Part shown: one piece after another, positions 26,889 through 35,451 of the stretch
How positions within the stretch are numbered: the stretch's first letter is position 1
Layout: each line of letters begins with the position of its first letter
NCBI RefSeq assembly: GCF_013385825.1
Contig: NZ_JACAPG010000020.1
Location: 23,754-87,753 of the forward strand
DNA length: 64,000 nt
Direction of reading: 5' to 3'
Source: Pseudomonas reactans
GTDB lineage: Bacteria > Pseudomonadota > Gammaproteobacteria > Pseudomonadales > Pseudomonadaceae
Position numbers and translations under genes: made by a program
Notes under the pieces: generated by a model
Told to the model about the DNA's origin: nothing
The model's input: the letters and a program-made list of their open reading frames with translations, nothing else
Databases searched by the model: none

Positions 26889-26903
26889 GCAATTTGCGAA
26901 CCA
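26889..26903 (-). promoter_or_regulatory. Possible sigma-54 promoter before flgF
   Basis: The minus strand reads TGGTTCGCAAATTGC, keeping the key TGG and TTGC of the sigma-54 core at correct spacing but differing at two positions of the -24 element. It ends 57 bases before the flgF GTG. In P. aeruginosa flgFGHIJKL is driven by RpoN with FleR, which makes the match plausible. Confidence 0.5.
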
Positions 26904-27417
26904 ACTTTTTAAAAGAGGGTGAAGTCCAGGCGGGGCGGGGTTTTGCGGGCGGGTTTCAAAAAACGGGTTCAGAAGGAGAGTCGAAAAAACGGCGGACTTA
27001 TGCCGCTGACGGCAAAAAACCACTCGCGGTGATGGCACCTAGCTTCCGCCTACGGGGCTAATCTGATGAAACACATGACAGAGGTGGGAATCGCCGGCCT
27101 TTTTCTGGCGGGTACGGGATGGCCTTTTTCATGTTCTTTTGTATTCAACTCTTTCAAGTTTGCTCAACGCCTTGAGCGCCGCCAGCCTCACGGCGGTAAA
27201 AACACGTCAGCATATATGTTGTTCTATTGATTTTAATCAGCGCCAGACAAATCCGACTTCTGGCCAGATGAGTCCTCTCCCTACTTTACATTTACTGATC
27301 AAATCCCGCTTGGCGAATAAAATCGACCGTCTTACTTTCCACTCATCGCAAAGCAGTCACGACTTCTTTTCGATCGTTCGCCACGACCTCCTCTATTAAC
27401 TTGCCAGGACCACCAAA
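26904..27417. other. A+T-richer spacer between flgF and the orphan repeat-protein gene
   Basis: About 500 bases with no convincing gene. The half nearer the orphan gene (27120-27417) is visibly richer in A and T than the flagellar block. It presumably holds the promoter of the 27418 gene, but I see no clear -35/-10 pair. A frame at 27139-27399 exists but starts with TTG, has no ribosome site and has no family features, so I do not call it. Confidence 0.5.
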
Positions 27418-28206
27418 ATGTCTGGAATTGGAAATGCATTTATGCAGCCTCCCGCACACTGGGAATCACATTTTTCTTACAATGACAGGCTAGACCGTTT
27501 CGAACCGTTAGCGACGCTGTCACCCGCCCAACGTCGCCAACTGGAATCCCACCCGGAACTTAGCCCTAATAACGAGCAATACTGGGAGAGTCTATTCTCG
27601 GCAGACGACTTTGAAACAGACCCGGACCATTTTGATTTGGACCCTTCGGTATCGGCGTTTCATGAGCTGCTCAGCACCATTGCGGGCAGAATCATTGAAA
27701 CCGACTTGGGTGTCTCGGCGAACGATGTGCGCGCCGGCCAATATGGCGCACTGACACGCGGCGCTCTAAGGGAACTTGAAAAACTGGATAAGAACCAGGA
27801 CTACCGATTGATCACAATCACTAGAGAGGATAATGACTCAATGATTGGTTCACATGCATGGGCCCCAGTCAGTGGAGGAACACCCCTTGTCATCCAGACA
27901 TGGAGTGATAACTTTCGCTTCCCTCCCGATGGCGCCGAAGTACTACACTCCATAGACTTGAGCATGCTTGAAGAGCGATATACCGACCAAGGGCTTTCTG
28001 CCAATGAGCTGAGATCCGGAAAGTATGGGCGCCTGCCCCCGGATATCATGCTAAGTCTCGAAAAGCTGCAAGAAGACAAGGACTACGCACTGACTACATT
28101 TCGCAGCCAACCCTCAGGAGGCGATCCTTATATGGCGTGGGTAGAAAAAGGCACAGGACATTCCGTAGTCATTGGCCCGTATAGAGAGCATCTGATGTAC
28201 GGATAA
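27418..28206 (+). CDS. Unknown protein with two ~75-residue tandem repeats
   Basis: A 262-residue soluble acidic protein that I do not recognise. Two copies of one unit are visible: residues ~93-165 and ~184-257. Each has the pattern SANxxRxGxYGxL...LEKL...DY, then about 20 residues later AW...GT...VI. Examples are SANDVRAGQYG and SANELRSGKYG. The N-terminal ~80 residues are not repeated and carry many Asp, Glu, Ser and Pro. No signal peptide or membrane segment is seen. The gene stands alone between flgF and phhR, on the opposite strand to both, in A+T-richer DNA, suggesting acquisition. A terminator-like palindrome follows. Secretion, toxin or effector roles are guesses with no motif to back them. 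Confidence 0.8.
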   Translation: MSGIGNAFMQPPAHWESHFSYNDRLDRFEPLATLSPAQRRQLESHPELSPNNEQYWESLFSADDFETDPDHFDLDPSVSAFHELLSTIAGRIIETDLGVSANDVRAGQYGALTRGALRELEKLDKNQDYRLITITREDNDSMIGSHAWAPVSGGTPLVIQTWSDNFRFPPDGAEVLHSIDLSMLEERYTDQGLSANELRSGKYGRLPPDIMLSLEKLQEDKDYALTTFRSQPSGGDPYMAWVEKGTGHSVVIGPYREHLMYG

Positions 28207-28239
28207 AGCGCTCCAATGTATGAACACCTTCATCGCCGC

Positions 28240-28284
28240 AAGCACCTGAACACTGCGCCCATCAAGCACCGTGTTCAGGTGCTT
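28240..28284. terminator. Bidirectional hairpin between convergent genes
   Basis: AAGCACCTGAACAC (28240-28253) and GTGTTCAGGTGCTT (28271-28284) form a perfect 14-base inverted repeat with a 17-base loop. It lies between the convergent orphan gene and phhR, touching the phhR stop codon. Tails are only weakly T-rich (CTTTAG on the plus side). Confidence 0.75.
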
Positions 28285-29849
28285 TAGCCCGCGCTCTCCT
28301 TACTGACGCCATGGTCCCGCAGCTTGTTCGCAATCGTTGTATGGGAGACTCCCAGGCGCTTGCCCAACTGTCGACTGCTCGGATACTCGGCATACAGGCT
28401 TTCCAGCACCGCCTTCTCGAAGCGACCAACAATCGCCTCCAAGCCTCCCTCCAGGGAAAAATCGCCAAGCGGCTGACGCACACCGTAGTCTGGCAAACGA
28501 ATATGCTCAACCTTGACCGTACCGCCCTCGCACAACGACACCGCCTGGAACAACACGTTTTCCAACTGCCGTACGTTCCCCGGCCAGTGGTAGTGGCTCA
28601 GGCGATCCATGGCTGCTGGCGCCAGCTTGGGCAACGGGCAGCCGATCTGGCGACTGGCCTGGTCGAGAAAGTGATCAACCAGCGGCGCCAACCCATCGAG
28701 GCATTCGCGCAGCGGTGGAATATGCAGCGACAGCACGTTGAGACGGTGATAGAGGTCCTGGCGGAATTCGCCACGCGCGCACAACTCGGACAAGTCCACT
28801 TGGGTGGCGCAGATCACCCGTACGTCGAGGTACACCTCTTCATCGCTGCCTACGCGACGGAAGCAACCGTCCTGCAGGAAGCGCAGCAATTTCACCTGCA
28901 GGCGCGCGCTCATTTCCCCGACACCATCGAGAAACAATGTACCGCCCGCCGTCAGTTCCAACAGTCCCAGCTTGCCTTCGGCCCGCGCACCTTCAAAGGC
29001 GCCGGGGCCATAGCCGAACAGTTCGGTCTCGGCCATCGACTCTGGCAAGCCCGCGCAATTAAGCGCCATCAACGGCGATTGCCCACGCGGGCTGGCCAAG
29101 TGACAGGCGCGCGCCAGCAGTTCCTTGCCGGTGCCGGTTTCGCCTTCTATTAATAGAGGTGCATCCAGCGGCGCCATGCGTCGGGCTTCGCGCACCACGG
29201 CGGCCATGACTTTGGAGCTTTGGAAAATGCTGTCGAAGCCACGCAGCTCCTGCTTGCGCACGTTGTAGATGCGCTCACCGACGCGGTCGGCGCGGTGCAG
29301 GGTCAGCACGGCACCGGCCATGGCCTCGCTGTCGTCATGTTCGGAGGATTGCAGCGGAGCGATGTCCGCCAGGAACACGTCACCCTTGACCTTGACCCGC
29401 AGGCCGTTGATCCGCGATTTGCTGGCGCGCACCAGTTCCGGCAAGTCGAAGTCCTCGGCATACCGCGACAACGGAATGCCCGGCACCTCATCCACCCGCA
29501 CGCCGAGCAACTGCGCCGCTGCACGGTTGGCGGCGACGATGGAGCCGCCCATGTCGATCGACAGTACCGGGAACTCCAGCGCGCCGAGCAGTGCATTGAG
29601 CTCCATATGCCGCCGCTCGCTGGGCATCAACCCTACCCTTTTGACGCCAAACACCCCGGCAATCGCCTCGAACTGCGGGCGCAGCGCCTGGAACTGCATG
29701 TTCACCAGGTTCGGGCAAAACAGGTAGATGGCATTGCCATGCTCACCGCCCACCTCGCCCTTGGCGACGTTGACGCCGTATTCCACCAGCAGGTTGAGAA
29801 TGTCCCGCAGGATGCCGATGCGGTTCTGGCAGTGCACTTTGATACGCAT
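28284..29849 (-). CDS. phhR: TyrR-family aromatic amino acid regulator PhhR
   Basis: A 521-residue regulator starting at ATG 29849 (MRIKVHCQNRIG), the point where the family begins. Residues 1-75 are an ACT domain binding aromatic amino acids, ~85-190 a PAS domain, ~205-440 an AAA+ domain with Walker A GETGTGKE, and the C terminus a helix-turn-helix (SRQLGKRLGVSHTTIANKLRDHG). The sigma-54 loop reads GAFEGA (283-288) rather than GAFTGA, as in TyrR proteins that act with sigma-70. It is divergent from phhA, which it activates in P. putida and P. aeruginosa. A PhhR-box-like palindrome lies between them. Confidence 0.95.
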   Translation of the reverse strand: MRIKVHCQNRIGILRDILNLLVEYGVNVAKGEVGGEHGNAIYLFCPNLVNMQFQALRPQFEAIAGVFGVKRVGLMPSERRHMELNALLGALEFPVLSIDMGGSIVAANRAAAQLLGVRVDEVPGIPLSRYAEDFDLPELVRASKSRINGLRVKVKGDVFLADIAPLQSSEHDDSEAMAGAVLTLHRADRVGERIYNVRKQELRGFDSIFQSSKVMAAVVREARRMAPLDAPLLIEGETGTGKELLARACHLASPRGQSPLMALNCAGLPESMAETELFGYGPGAFEGARAEGKLGLLELTAGGTLFLDGVGEMSARLQVKLLRFLQDGCFRRVGSDEEVYLDVRVICATQVDLSELCARGEFRQDLYHRLNVLSLHIPPLRECLDGLAPLVDHFLDQASRQIGCPLPKLAPAAMDRLSHYHWPGNVRQLENVLFQAVSLCEGGTVKVEHIRLPDYGVRQPLGDFSLEGGLEAIVGRFEKAVLESLYAEYPSSRQLGKRLGVSHTTIANKLRDHGVSKESAG

Positions 29850-29969
29850 GTAGAGGCCCGAAAAGTGGGGAGGCGCCGCGTCTTTTTGTCGCCGGGCGCA
29901 GATAGTCGTCAAGATTATGTGACAGCTTGCGAGCTTTTCCCAGCCCGACACAACGGCCAACCTCACAGA

Positions 29970-29987
29970 CGTAACGAATACTTTACG
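29970..29987. promoter_or_regulatory. PhhR/TyrR box in the phhR-phhA intergenic region
   Basis: CGTAAC-N6-TTTACG matches the TyrR/PhhR box TGTAAA-N6-TTTACA at 9 of 12 fixed positions and is itself nearly palindromic. It lies 120 bases before the phhA start and 121 bases before the phhR start. A second inverted repeat, GGAAAA-N7-TTTTCC (29987-30005), adjoins it. Confidence 0.7.
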
Positions 29988-30106
29988 GAAAATGGTAACT
30001 TTTCCTACTTCAAGCCGTTTTAAACAGATGGAATCTGGCCGCGCACGGGTTATCAATAAGCTCATCGCAGGACATAACAAGAACGAATGCCTAGCAGGAG
30101 AGCCGT

Positions 30107-30898
30107 ATGAAGCAGACGCAGTACGTGGCCCGCGAGCCCGATGCGCAAGGTTTTATCCACTACTCGCCGGAAGAACATGCGGTGTGGAACACCCTGATCA
30201 CTCGCCAGTTGAAAGTGATCGAAGGTCGCGCCTGTCAGGAATACCTGGATGGCATCGAAAAGCTCGGCCTGCCCCATGACCGCATCCCGCAACTGGGTGA
30301 AATCAACCAAGTGCTGGCCGAGACCACCGGCTGGCAGGTCGCCCGCGTGCCGGCGCTGATCCCCTTTCAGACGTTCTTCGAATTACTCGCCAGCAAGCAG
30401 TTTCCAGTGGCGACGTTTATCCGCACCCGCGAAGAACTCGACTACCTGCAAGAACCGGATATTTTTCACGAGATCTTCGGCCACTGCCCGCTGCTGACCA
30501 ACCCCTGGTTCGCCGAATTCACCCACACCTACGGCAAGCTCGGCCTGGCGGCCACCAAGGAGCAACGCGTGTACCTGGCGCGCCTGTACTGGATGACCAT
30601 CGAGTTCGGCCTGGTGGACACGCCCGCAGGTCGACGCATCTACGGTGGCGGCATTCTGTCGTCGCCCAAGGAGACGGTGTACAGCCTGTCGTCCGAGCCC
30701 GAACACCAGGTGTTCGATCCGCTGGAGGCGATGCGCACGCCGTATCGCATCGACATCCTGCAACCGCTGTACTTCGTACTGCCAGACCTCAAGCGCCTGT
30801 TCGAAGTGGCGCAGGAGGACATCATGGGCATGGTGGAACGTGGCATGCAGTTGGGTCTGCACGCACCGAAGTTTCCTCCAAAGCCCAAGGCGGCTTGA
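30107..30898 (+). CDS. phhA: Phenylalanine 4-monooxygenase
   Basis: A 263-residue pterin-dependent hydroxylase turning L-phenylalanine into L-tyrosine with tetrahydropterin and oxygen. The iron ligands are in view: His121 and His126 in DIFHEIFGHCPLL, and Glu166 in YWMTIEFGLV. It is the short bacterial form lacking the N-terminal regulatory domain of the animal enzyme. A clear ribosome site (GGAGAG) precedes the ATG. phhB and the aminotransferase follow, forming the phenylalanine and tyrosine degradation entry operon. Confidence 0.98.
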   Translation: MKQTQYVAREPDAQGFIHYSPEEHAVWNTLITRQLKVIEGRACQEYLDGIEKLGLPHDRIPQLGEINQVLAETTGWQVARVPALIPFQTFFELLASKQFPVATFIRTREELDYLQEPDIFHEIFGHCPLLTNPWFAEFTHTYGKLGLAATKEQRVYLARLYWMTIEFGLVDTPAGRRIYGGGILSSPKETVYSLSSEPEHQVFDPLEAMRTPYRIDILQPLYFVLPDLKRLFEVAQEDIMGMVERGMQLGLHAPKFPPKPKAA

Positions 30899-30912
30899 AC
30901 CTTACATCTTGA

Positions 30913-30937
30913 GGCCAGGTGAGTCTGTTCCCTGGCC
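30913..30937 (+). terminator. Hairpin in the phhA-phhB gap
   Basis: GGCCAGG (30913-30919) and CCTGGCC (30931-30937) form a seven-pair stem 15 bases past the phhA stop. No T run follows, so it is more likely a processing or partial attenuation element that sets phhA above phhB levels than a full terminator. Confidence 0.45.
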
Positions 30938-30995
30938 GCGCGTTGCTTTAGGGTGACGCTACTGATCTTCAATCATTCGAATTCAGGACACCACC

Positions 30996-31352
30996 ATGAC
31001 CACCTTGAACCAAGCCCACTGCGAAGCCTGCCGTGCCGATGCCCCGCAAGTCAGCGACGAAGAACTGCCGGTACTGCTCAAGCAGATCCCCGACTGGAAC
31101 ATCGAAGTCCGCGACGGCGTGATGCAACTGGAAAAGGTTTTCCTGTTCAAGAACTTCAAATTCGCCCTGGCCTTCACCAACGCCATGGGTGACATCTCCG
31201 AAGCCGAAGGCCATCACCCAGGCCTGCTCACCGAGTGGGGCAAGGTTACCGTGACCTGGTGGAGCCATTCCATCAAAGGCCTGCACCGCAACGACTTCAT
31301 CATGGCCGCGCGCACCGACGAAGTGGCCAAGGACGCCGAGGGCCGCAAGTAA
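30996..31352 (+). CDS. phhB: Pterin-4a-carbinolamine dehydratase
   Basis: A 118-residue PCD/DCoH-family enzyme. The conserved signature FKFALAFTNAMGDISEAEGHHPGLLTEWGKVTVTWWSHSIKGLHRND holds the active-site histidines. It dehydrates the carbinolamine made by PhhA so that the pterin cofactor can be recycled; in P. aeruginosa it is also needed for PhhA production. It lies 97 bases after phhA and overlaps the next start codon by one base (TAATG). Confidence 0.97.
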   Translation: MTTLNQAHCEACRADAPQVSDEELPVLLKQIPDWNIEVRDGVMQLEKVFLFKNFKFALAFTNAMGDISEAEGHHPGLLTEWGKVTVTWWSHSIKGLHRNDFIMAARTDEVAKDAEGRK

Positions 31353-32548
31353 TGCATTTCGATGCCATTGGCCGCGTGCCCGGCGACCCGATCCTCGGGC
31401 TGATGGACCTGTATGCCCAGGACAGCAACCCGAACAAATTCGACCTGGGCGTGGGCGTCTATAAGGATGACCAGGGCCTGACCCCGATTCCACACTCGGT
31501 GAAGCTGGCCGAGCAACGCCTGGTGGACACGCAAACCACCAAGACCTACATCGGCGGCCACGGCAATGCGGCGTTCGGCAAGCTGATCAGCGAGCTGGTG
31601 CTCGGCGCCGATTCTGCGCTGCTTCGCGACCACCGGGCCGGCGCCACCCAGACGCCGGGCGGCACCGGCGCCCTGCGCCTGAGCGCCGACTTCATCGCGC
31701 ACAACCTGCCCGGTCGTGGCGTCTGGCTGAGCAACCCGACCTGGCCGATCCACGAAACGATCTTTGCCAAGGCCGGGATCCCGGTGAGTCATTACCCTTA
31801 CGTGGGCGCTGACAACCGCCTGGATGTGGCGGCGATGCTCGCCACCCTGTCCAGCGTGCCCAAGGGCGACGTGGTGCTGCTGCACGCCTGCTGCCATAAC
31901 CCGACCGGTTTCGACCTGTCCCAGGACGACTGGCGCCAGGTGCTGCAGATCGTACGTGATCGCCAATTGCTGCCATTGATCGACTTCGCCTACCAAGGCT
32001 TCGGCGATGGTTTGGAGCAGGACGCCTGGGCCGTGCGGTTGTTTGCGGCCGAACTGCCGGAAGTGCTGATCACCAGTTCATGCTCGAAGAACTTTGGCCT
32101 GTACAGCGACCGCGTAGGCGCGTTGATCGTGTGTACGGCGGATGCCGAAAAACTGACGGATGTGCGCAGCCAACTGGCCAACACGGCGCGCAACCTGTGG
32201 TCGACGCCGCCGGACCATGGTGCTGCGGTAGTGGCGACCATCCTGGGGGATGCCGAGCTGAAAAAGCGCTGGAGCGAGGAAGTCGAAGCCATGCGCTCGC
32301 GGATCGCACACCTGCGTTCGGGGTTGGTGGAGGCGTTGGCGCCGCACGGTCTGTCGGAGCGGTTTGCGCACATCGGGGCGCAGCGTGGGATGTTTTCCTA
32401 TACCGGCTTGAGTGCCGAGCAGGTGAAGCAACTGCGCGAGAAACACAGCGTGTATATGGTGAGTTCGGGACGCGCCAACGTGGCGGGAGCTGATGCCACA
32501 CGGTTGGCGTTGCTGGCCGAAGCCATCGCCGACGTTTCCCGCACCTGA
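31352..32548 (+). CDS. phhC: Aromatic amino acid aminotransferase PhhC
   Basis: A 398-residue class I PLP aminotransferase of the AspC/TyrB type. Visible features: substrate and PLP contacts LHACCHNPTGFDLSQDDW, the PLP lysine in TSSCSKNFGLYSDRVGAL, and the C-terminal RANVAGADATRLALLAEAI. It transaminates tyrosine and phenylalanine. The ATG shares its A with the phhB stop (TAATG), showing translational coupling. It is also possible to name it tyrB; position behind phhAB favours phhC. Confidence 0.93.
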   Translation: MHFDAIGRVPGDPILGLMDLYAQDSNPNKFDLGVGVYKDDQGLTPIPHSVKLAEQRLVDTQTTKTYIGGHGNAAFGKLISELVLGADSALLRDHRAGATQTPGGTGALRLSADFIAHNLPGRGVWLSNPTWPIHETIFAKAGIPVSHYPYVGADNRLDVAAMLATLSSVPKGDVVLLHACCHNPTGFDLSQDDWRQVLQIVRDRQLLPLIDFAYQGFGDGLEQDAWAVRLFAAELPEVLITSSCSKNFGLYSDRVGALIVCTADAEKLTDVRSQLANTARNLWSTPPDHGAAVVATILGDAELKKRWSEEVEAMRSRIAHLRSGLVEALAPHGLSERFAHIGAQRGMFSYTGLSAEQVKQLREKHSVYMVSSGRANVAGADATRLALLAEAIADVSRT

Positions 32549-32559
32549 CACCTCACCCT

Positions 32560-32623
32560 GTAGGAGGCGGCTTGCCGGCGATGGCGCCCTCAAAATTGCC
32601 ATCGCCGGCAAGCCGCCTCCTAC
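32560..32623. repeat. REPIN-like palindrome (class with GTAGGAGGCGGC arm)
   Basis: Two perfect inverted arms of about 26 bases (32560-32585 and 32598-32623) enclose a 12-base loop. The arm begins GTAGGAGGCGGCTTGCC, matching the pseudomonad REP style, which is spread by RAYT transposases. It lies between convergent phhC and the phosphoesterase gene and may also end both transcripts. Confidence 0.88.
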
Positions 32624-32638
32624 GAGGGAGGTTGTGTT

Positions 32639-33448
32639 TCAGCCAGCAACCATTTCGGCTTTGAGCTGCGCCTCCTTGGCCTGCGCATCCGCCAACCGAT
32701 ACAACTCGATACTCCCATCCCAGTGCTCGATCAACGCCGTGCACGACTCCACCCAATCCCCGCAGTTGAGGTAATCCACCTCGCCCACCTTGCGAATCTC
32801 CGCATGGTGGATATGCCCACAGACCACGCCATGCAACTCGCGCTTGGTCACCTCGTGGGCGATGGCTTCTTCGAAATCGCTGATGAAGTTCACCGCCGTC
32901 TTGACCTTGTGCTTGAGGTACGCCGACAGCGACCAATAGCCATAGCCGTAGCGCGCACGCCAGTGGTTCAGCCAGCGGTTCAGCGTGAGGGTGAACTCGT
33001 AGGCCGAGTCACCGAGGAACGCCAGCCAGCGGTGGTAGCGGGTGATCACGTCGAACTGATCGCCGTGGATCACCAGCAGATGCCGGCCATCGGCAGTCAC
33101 GTGAATTGCTTCGTCGACCAGTTGGATATTGCCCAGGATCAGCTTGGAATAGCGGCGCAGGAATTCGTCGTGATTGCCGGTGACGTAGATCACCTCGGTG
33201 CCACGCTTGGCCATGGTCAGCAGGCGGCGGATCACGTTGGTATGGGCCTGGGGCCAATACATGCCACCGCGCAGTTTCCAGCCGTCGATGATGTCACCGA
33301 CCAAGTAGACCTTGTCGGCGTGATAGCCCTTGAGGAACTGCGACAAATGTTCGGCCTGGCAATCCCGGGTGCCCAGGTGCACATCGGAAATCCACAGGGT
33401 ACGAACCCGTTGCTTGCGGCTGGGCTTGGCGAACTCGGCACTGGTCAT
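32639..33448 (-). CDS. LpxH-like metallophosphoesterase
   Basis: A 269-residue calcineurin-type phosphoesterase. The metal motifs are all present: ISDVHLG (Asp22, His24), VGDIIDGWKL, TGNHDEF, IHGDQFD and CGHIHH. Family relatives are annotated UDP-2,3-diacylglucosamine diphosphatase (lipid A synthesis), but this form is longer than E. coli LpxH (240) and may be the LpxH2-like paralogue. I chose the ATG at 33448 because GAGGG stands at good spacing; the ATG at 33454 is too close to it. It is a single gene, convergent with phhC. Confidence 0.85.
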   Translation of the reverse strand: MTSAEFAKPSRKQRVRTLWISDVHLGTRDCQAEHLSQFLKGYHADKVYLVGDIIDGWKLRGGMYWPQAHTNVIRRLLTMAKRGTEVIYVTGNHDEFLRRYSKLILGNIQLVDEAIHVTADGRHLLVIHGDQFDVITRYHRWLAFLGDSAYEFTLTLNRWLNHWRARYGYGYWSLSAYLKHKVKTAVNFISDFEEAIAHEVTKRELHGVVCGHIHHAEIRKVGEVDYLNCGDWVESCTALIEHWDGSIELYRLADAQAKEAQLKAEMVAG

Positions 33449-33585
33449 GGGCATCCCTCGACGGTGTTTTCGCGAGCTTGCGCCCTGGCTATTAATAGCC
33501 CATGACAACCGTGCGTCAGTCTGATGACAGCGCTCAGGGCGCGCAAAGCGTTGTAGACTGCCAGCTTGCCGCCCAGGAGACCGCA

Positions 33586-34335
33586 ATGGGACCCACCCTC
33601 ACCCTACGCCACTACGTCGAAGCGCCCCTCGCCCACAGCCATGACCATGCGCAGCTGGTGTTCGGCCTGTCCGGGCACCTGGACCTAGAAGTGGACGGCC
33701 GTGGCAGCCAGGTACGCGAAAGCAGCGTGATGGTGCTGCCCTTCTCTGCCCACCATGCGTGCGGCAGTCGCGATGGCAGCCGTTGCCTGGTGCTGGATGT
33801 GCCGACCGAGCATTGGGTGCTGCAATCGCTGGGCGAGCATGCCGATGCCAGTCGCCGCCTGCTCGACCAGCCCGCGCGGCTGACTTTGGACTCGCGGCAA
33901 AGCCAGCTAGTGCAATGGCTGGCGCACAGCCCGGTGCATGACCCGTTGATCGTGCAGCAAGGCGCGGTGCTGTTGCTGGCCAGCCTCAACCATCCGCTGG
34001 ACCCACCTCTGCAGGGACGGCGCCTGCCGTACGCAGCATTCAATCAACATATCGAACGTCACCTTGCGCATCCGCTGCAAGTGGCTGACCTGGCGCGTAT
34101 CGCTGACTTGTCGGTGGCGCGACTGCACGCACGGTTCATGGCGGAATGCGGGCAAACACCGATGGACTATATCCGCAGCCGTCGCCTGCACATGGCTTTG
34201 GACCTGCTGCGCCAAACACCTCTGCCCATAGGTGAAATTGCCGATCGCGTCGGTTACGCCTCGCAAAGCGCCTTCGCCGCCGCGATGCTGCGAGAGTTTG
34301 GCGCCTCGCCGGGCGCTTTGCGTCGCAACCCGTAG
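33586..34335 (+). CDS. AraC-family transcriptional regulator
   Basis: A 249-residue regulator. The N-terminal half is a cupin-like sensor (residues ~10-90, with PLAHSHDHAQLVFGLSGHLDLE). The C-terminal ~100 residues hold two helix-turn-helix motifs, LQVADLARIADLSVARLHARF and LPIGEIADRVGYASQSAFAAAMLREFG. The ATG at 33586 has AGGAGA six bases upstream, so I prefer it to 33502. The neighbouring EamA transporter gene in the same direction is the most likely target, by position only. Confidence 0.9.
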   Translation: MGPTLTLRHYVEAPLAHSHDHAQLVFGLSGHLDLEVDGRGSQVRESSVMVLPFSAHHACGSRDGSRCLVLDVPTEHWVLQSLGEHADASRRLLDQPARLTLDSRQSQLVQWLAHSPVHDPLIVQQGAVLLLASLNHPLDPPLQGRRLPYAAFNQHIERHLAHPLQVADLARIADLSVARLHARFMAECGQTPMDYIRSRRLHMALDLLRQTPLPIGEIADRVGYASQSAFAAAMLREFGASPGALRRNP

Positions 34336-34434
34336 GAAGAGTTTCGCGATAAACCTCGCGAGCCGGACGACAGACACCCACGCGGGCGACCCACTAGACT
34401 GCGTTTCTGTCACCCCCATGACTCAAGGATCGCA

Positions 34435-35319
34435 ATGACTCCCCGTTCAGCCCTCGGCGCCCTGCATATCGGCGCATTGATGTTTGGCCTCACCGGCGTA
34501 TTCGGCAAACTGGCGGCCGCCTCCCCGGCCATCATCGTCTTTGGGCGCGCCGTATTTGCCGTGGTAGCACTGGCAGTCTTCGCACGGTTCGCCAGCAGCA
34601 CCGCCTGGAAAACCCTGGAGCTGCGCGACTGGCGCCGACTGCTGATCAGCGGCGTGTTGCTGGCGGCGCACTGGGTGACCTTCTTTATTGCAGTGAAGGT
34701 GGCCGGCGTGGCAGTTGCGACCCTGGGCTTCACCGCATTTCCGGCCTTTACCGTGATCCTCGAAGGGCTGATTTTCCGCGAACGCATTCGCGCCAACGAA
34801 GTGGTGCTGGTCGTACTGGTCAGCGTCGGCCTGGTGTTGGTTACCCCCGACTTCAACCTTGCCAGCGAAGCCACTGGCGGATTGCTCTGGGGAATAGCCT
34901 CGGGGTTGCTGTTTTCCCTGCTGTCACTGAACAACCGCGCCAGTTCCGGACGTATCCCGGCGGTGCAGGCAGCGCTGTGCCAGAACGTAGTGGTCGCTGT
35001 GTGCCTGCTGCCCGTGGCGGCGCCTGGCCTGACAGAGGTGCGCGCAATCGACTGGTTGTGGATCGGTTTGCTCGGCGTGTTCTGCACTGGCCTGGCCCAT
35101 AGCCTGTTTGTCGCCAGCCTCGCGGTGATCAAGGCACGTACCGCCTCGGTGGTGTTCGCCATGGAACCGGTCTACGGCATCACCGCGGCCTGGCTGCTGT
35201 TTGCCGAAACCCCAACGTTGCGCATGCTGTTGGGTGGTGTGTTGATCATCGTCGCAATCGTGCTGTCGGGGTTGATGGGCGGTGCCAGCCAGGCCAAGCA
35301 GCCTGCGGCAACGGCCTGA
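34435..35319 (+). CDS. EamA/DMT-family inner-membrane transporter
   Basis: A 294-residue protein with about ten hydrophobic helices and two EamA repeats (residues ~5-135 and ~150-285). The family exports amino acids or other small metabolites; the substrate cannot be told here. It lies 99 bases behind the AraC gene and may be its target, since AraC/LysR-EamA pairs often regulate export. No signal peptide besides the first helix. Confidence 0.88.
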   Translation: MTPRSALGALHIGALMFGLTGVFGKLAAASPAIIVFGRAVFAVVALAVFARFASSTAWKTLELRDWRRLLISGVLLAAHWVTFFIAVKVAGVAVATLGFTAFPAFTVILEGLIFRERIRANEVVLVVLVSVGLVLVTPDFNLASEATGGLLWGIASGLLFSLLSLNNRASSGRIPAVQAALCQNVVVAVCLLPVAAPGLTEVRAIDWLWIGLLGVFCTGLAHSLFVASLAVIKARTASVVFAMEPVYGITAAWLLFAETPTLRMLLGGVLIIVAIVLSGLMGGASQAKQPAATA

Positions 35320-35451
35320 TCTATACTTTGAATATCCGCAACAGTCTGCAGTCGTTCAACGGATAACCGACAGCTCGATGACAGCCTGGGTATTTTCTGA
35401 AGTTGCTGCACGCGAGTGGTCACAACCTCAACGCGATGCGGGAGCTTTACC

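Noticed and set aside
27139..27399. An 86-residue open frame in the spacer beside flgF
   Set aside because: It starts with TTG, has no ribosome site, no family features and lies in A+T-richer DNA where chance frames are expected.
29850..30106. A sigma-54 promoter for phhA (TGTGACAGCTTGC near 29919)
   Set aside because: Element spacing is wrong and the -24 GG is missing; PhhR also lacks the GAFTGA loop.
32560..32623. CRISPR array
   Set aside because: The repeats are palindromic REP units with no regular spacers.
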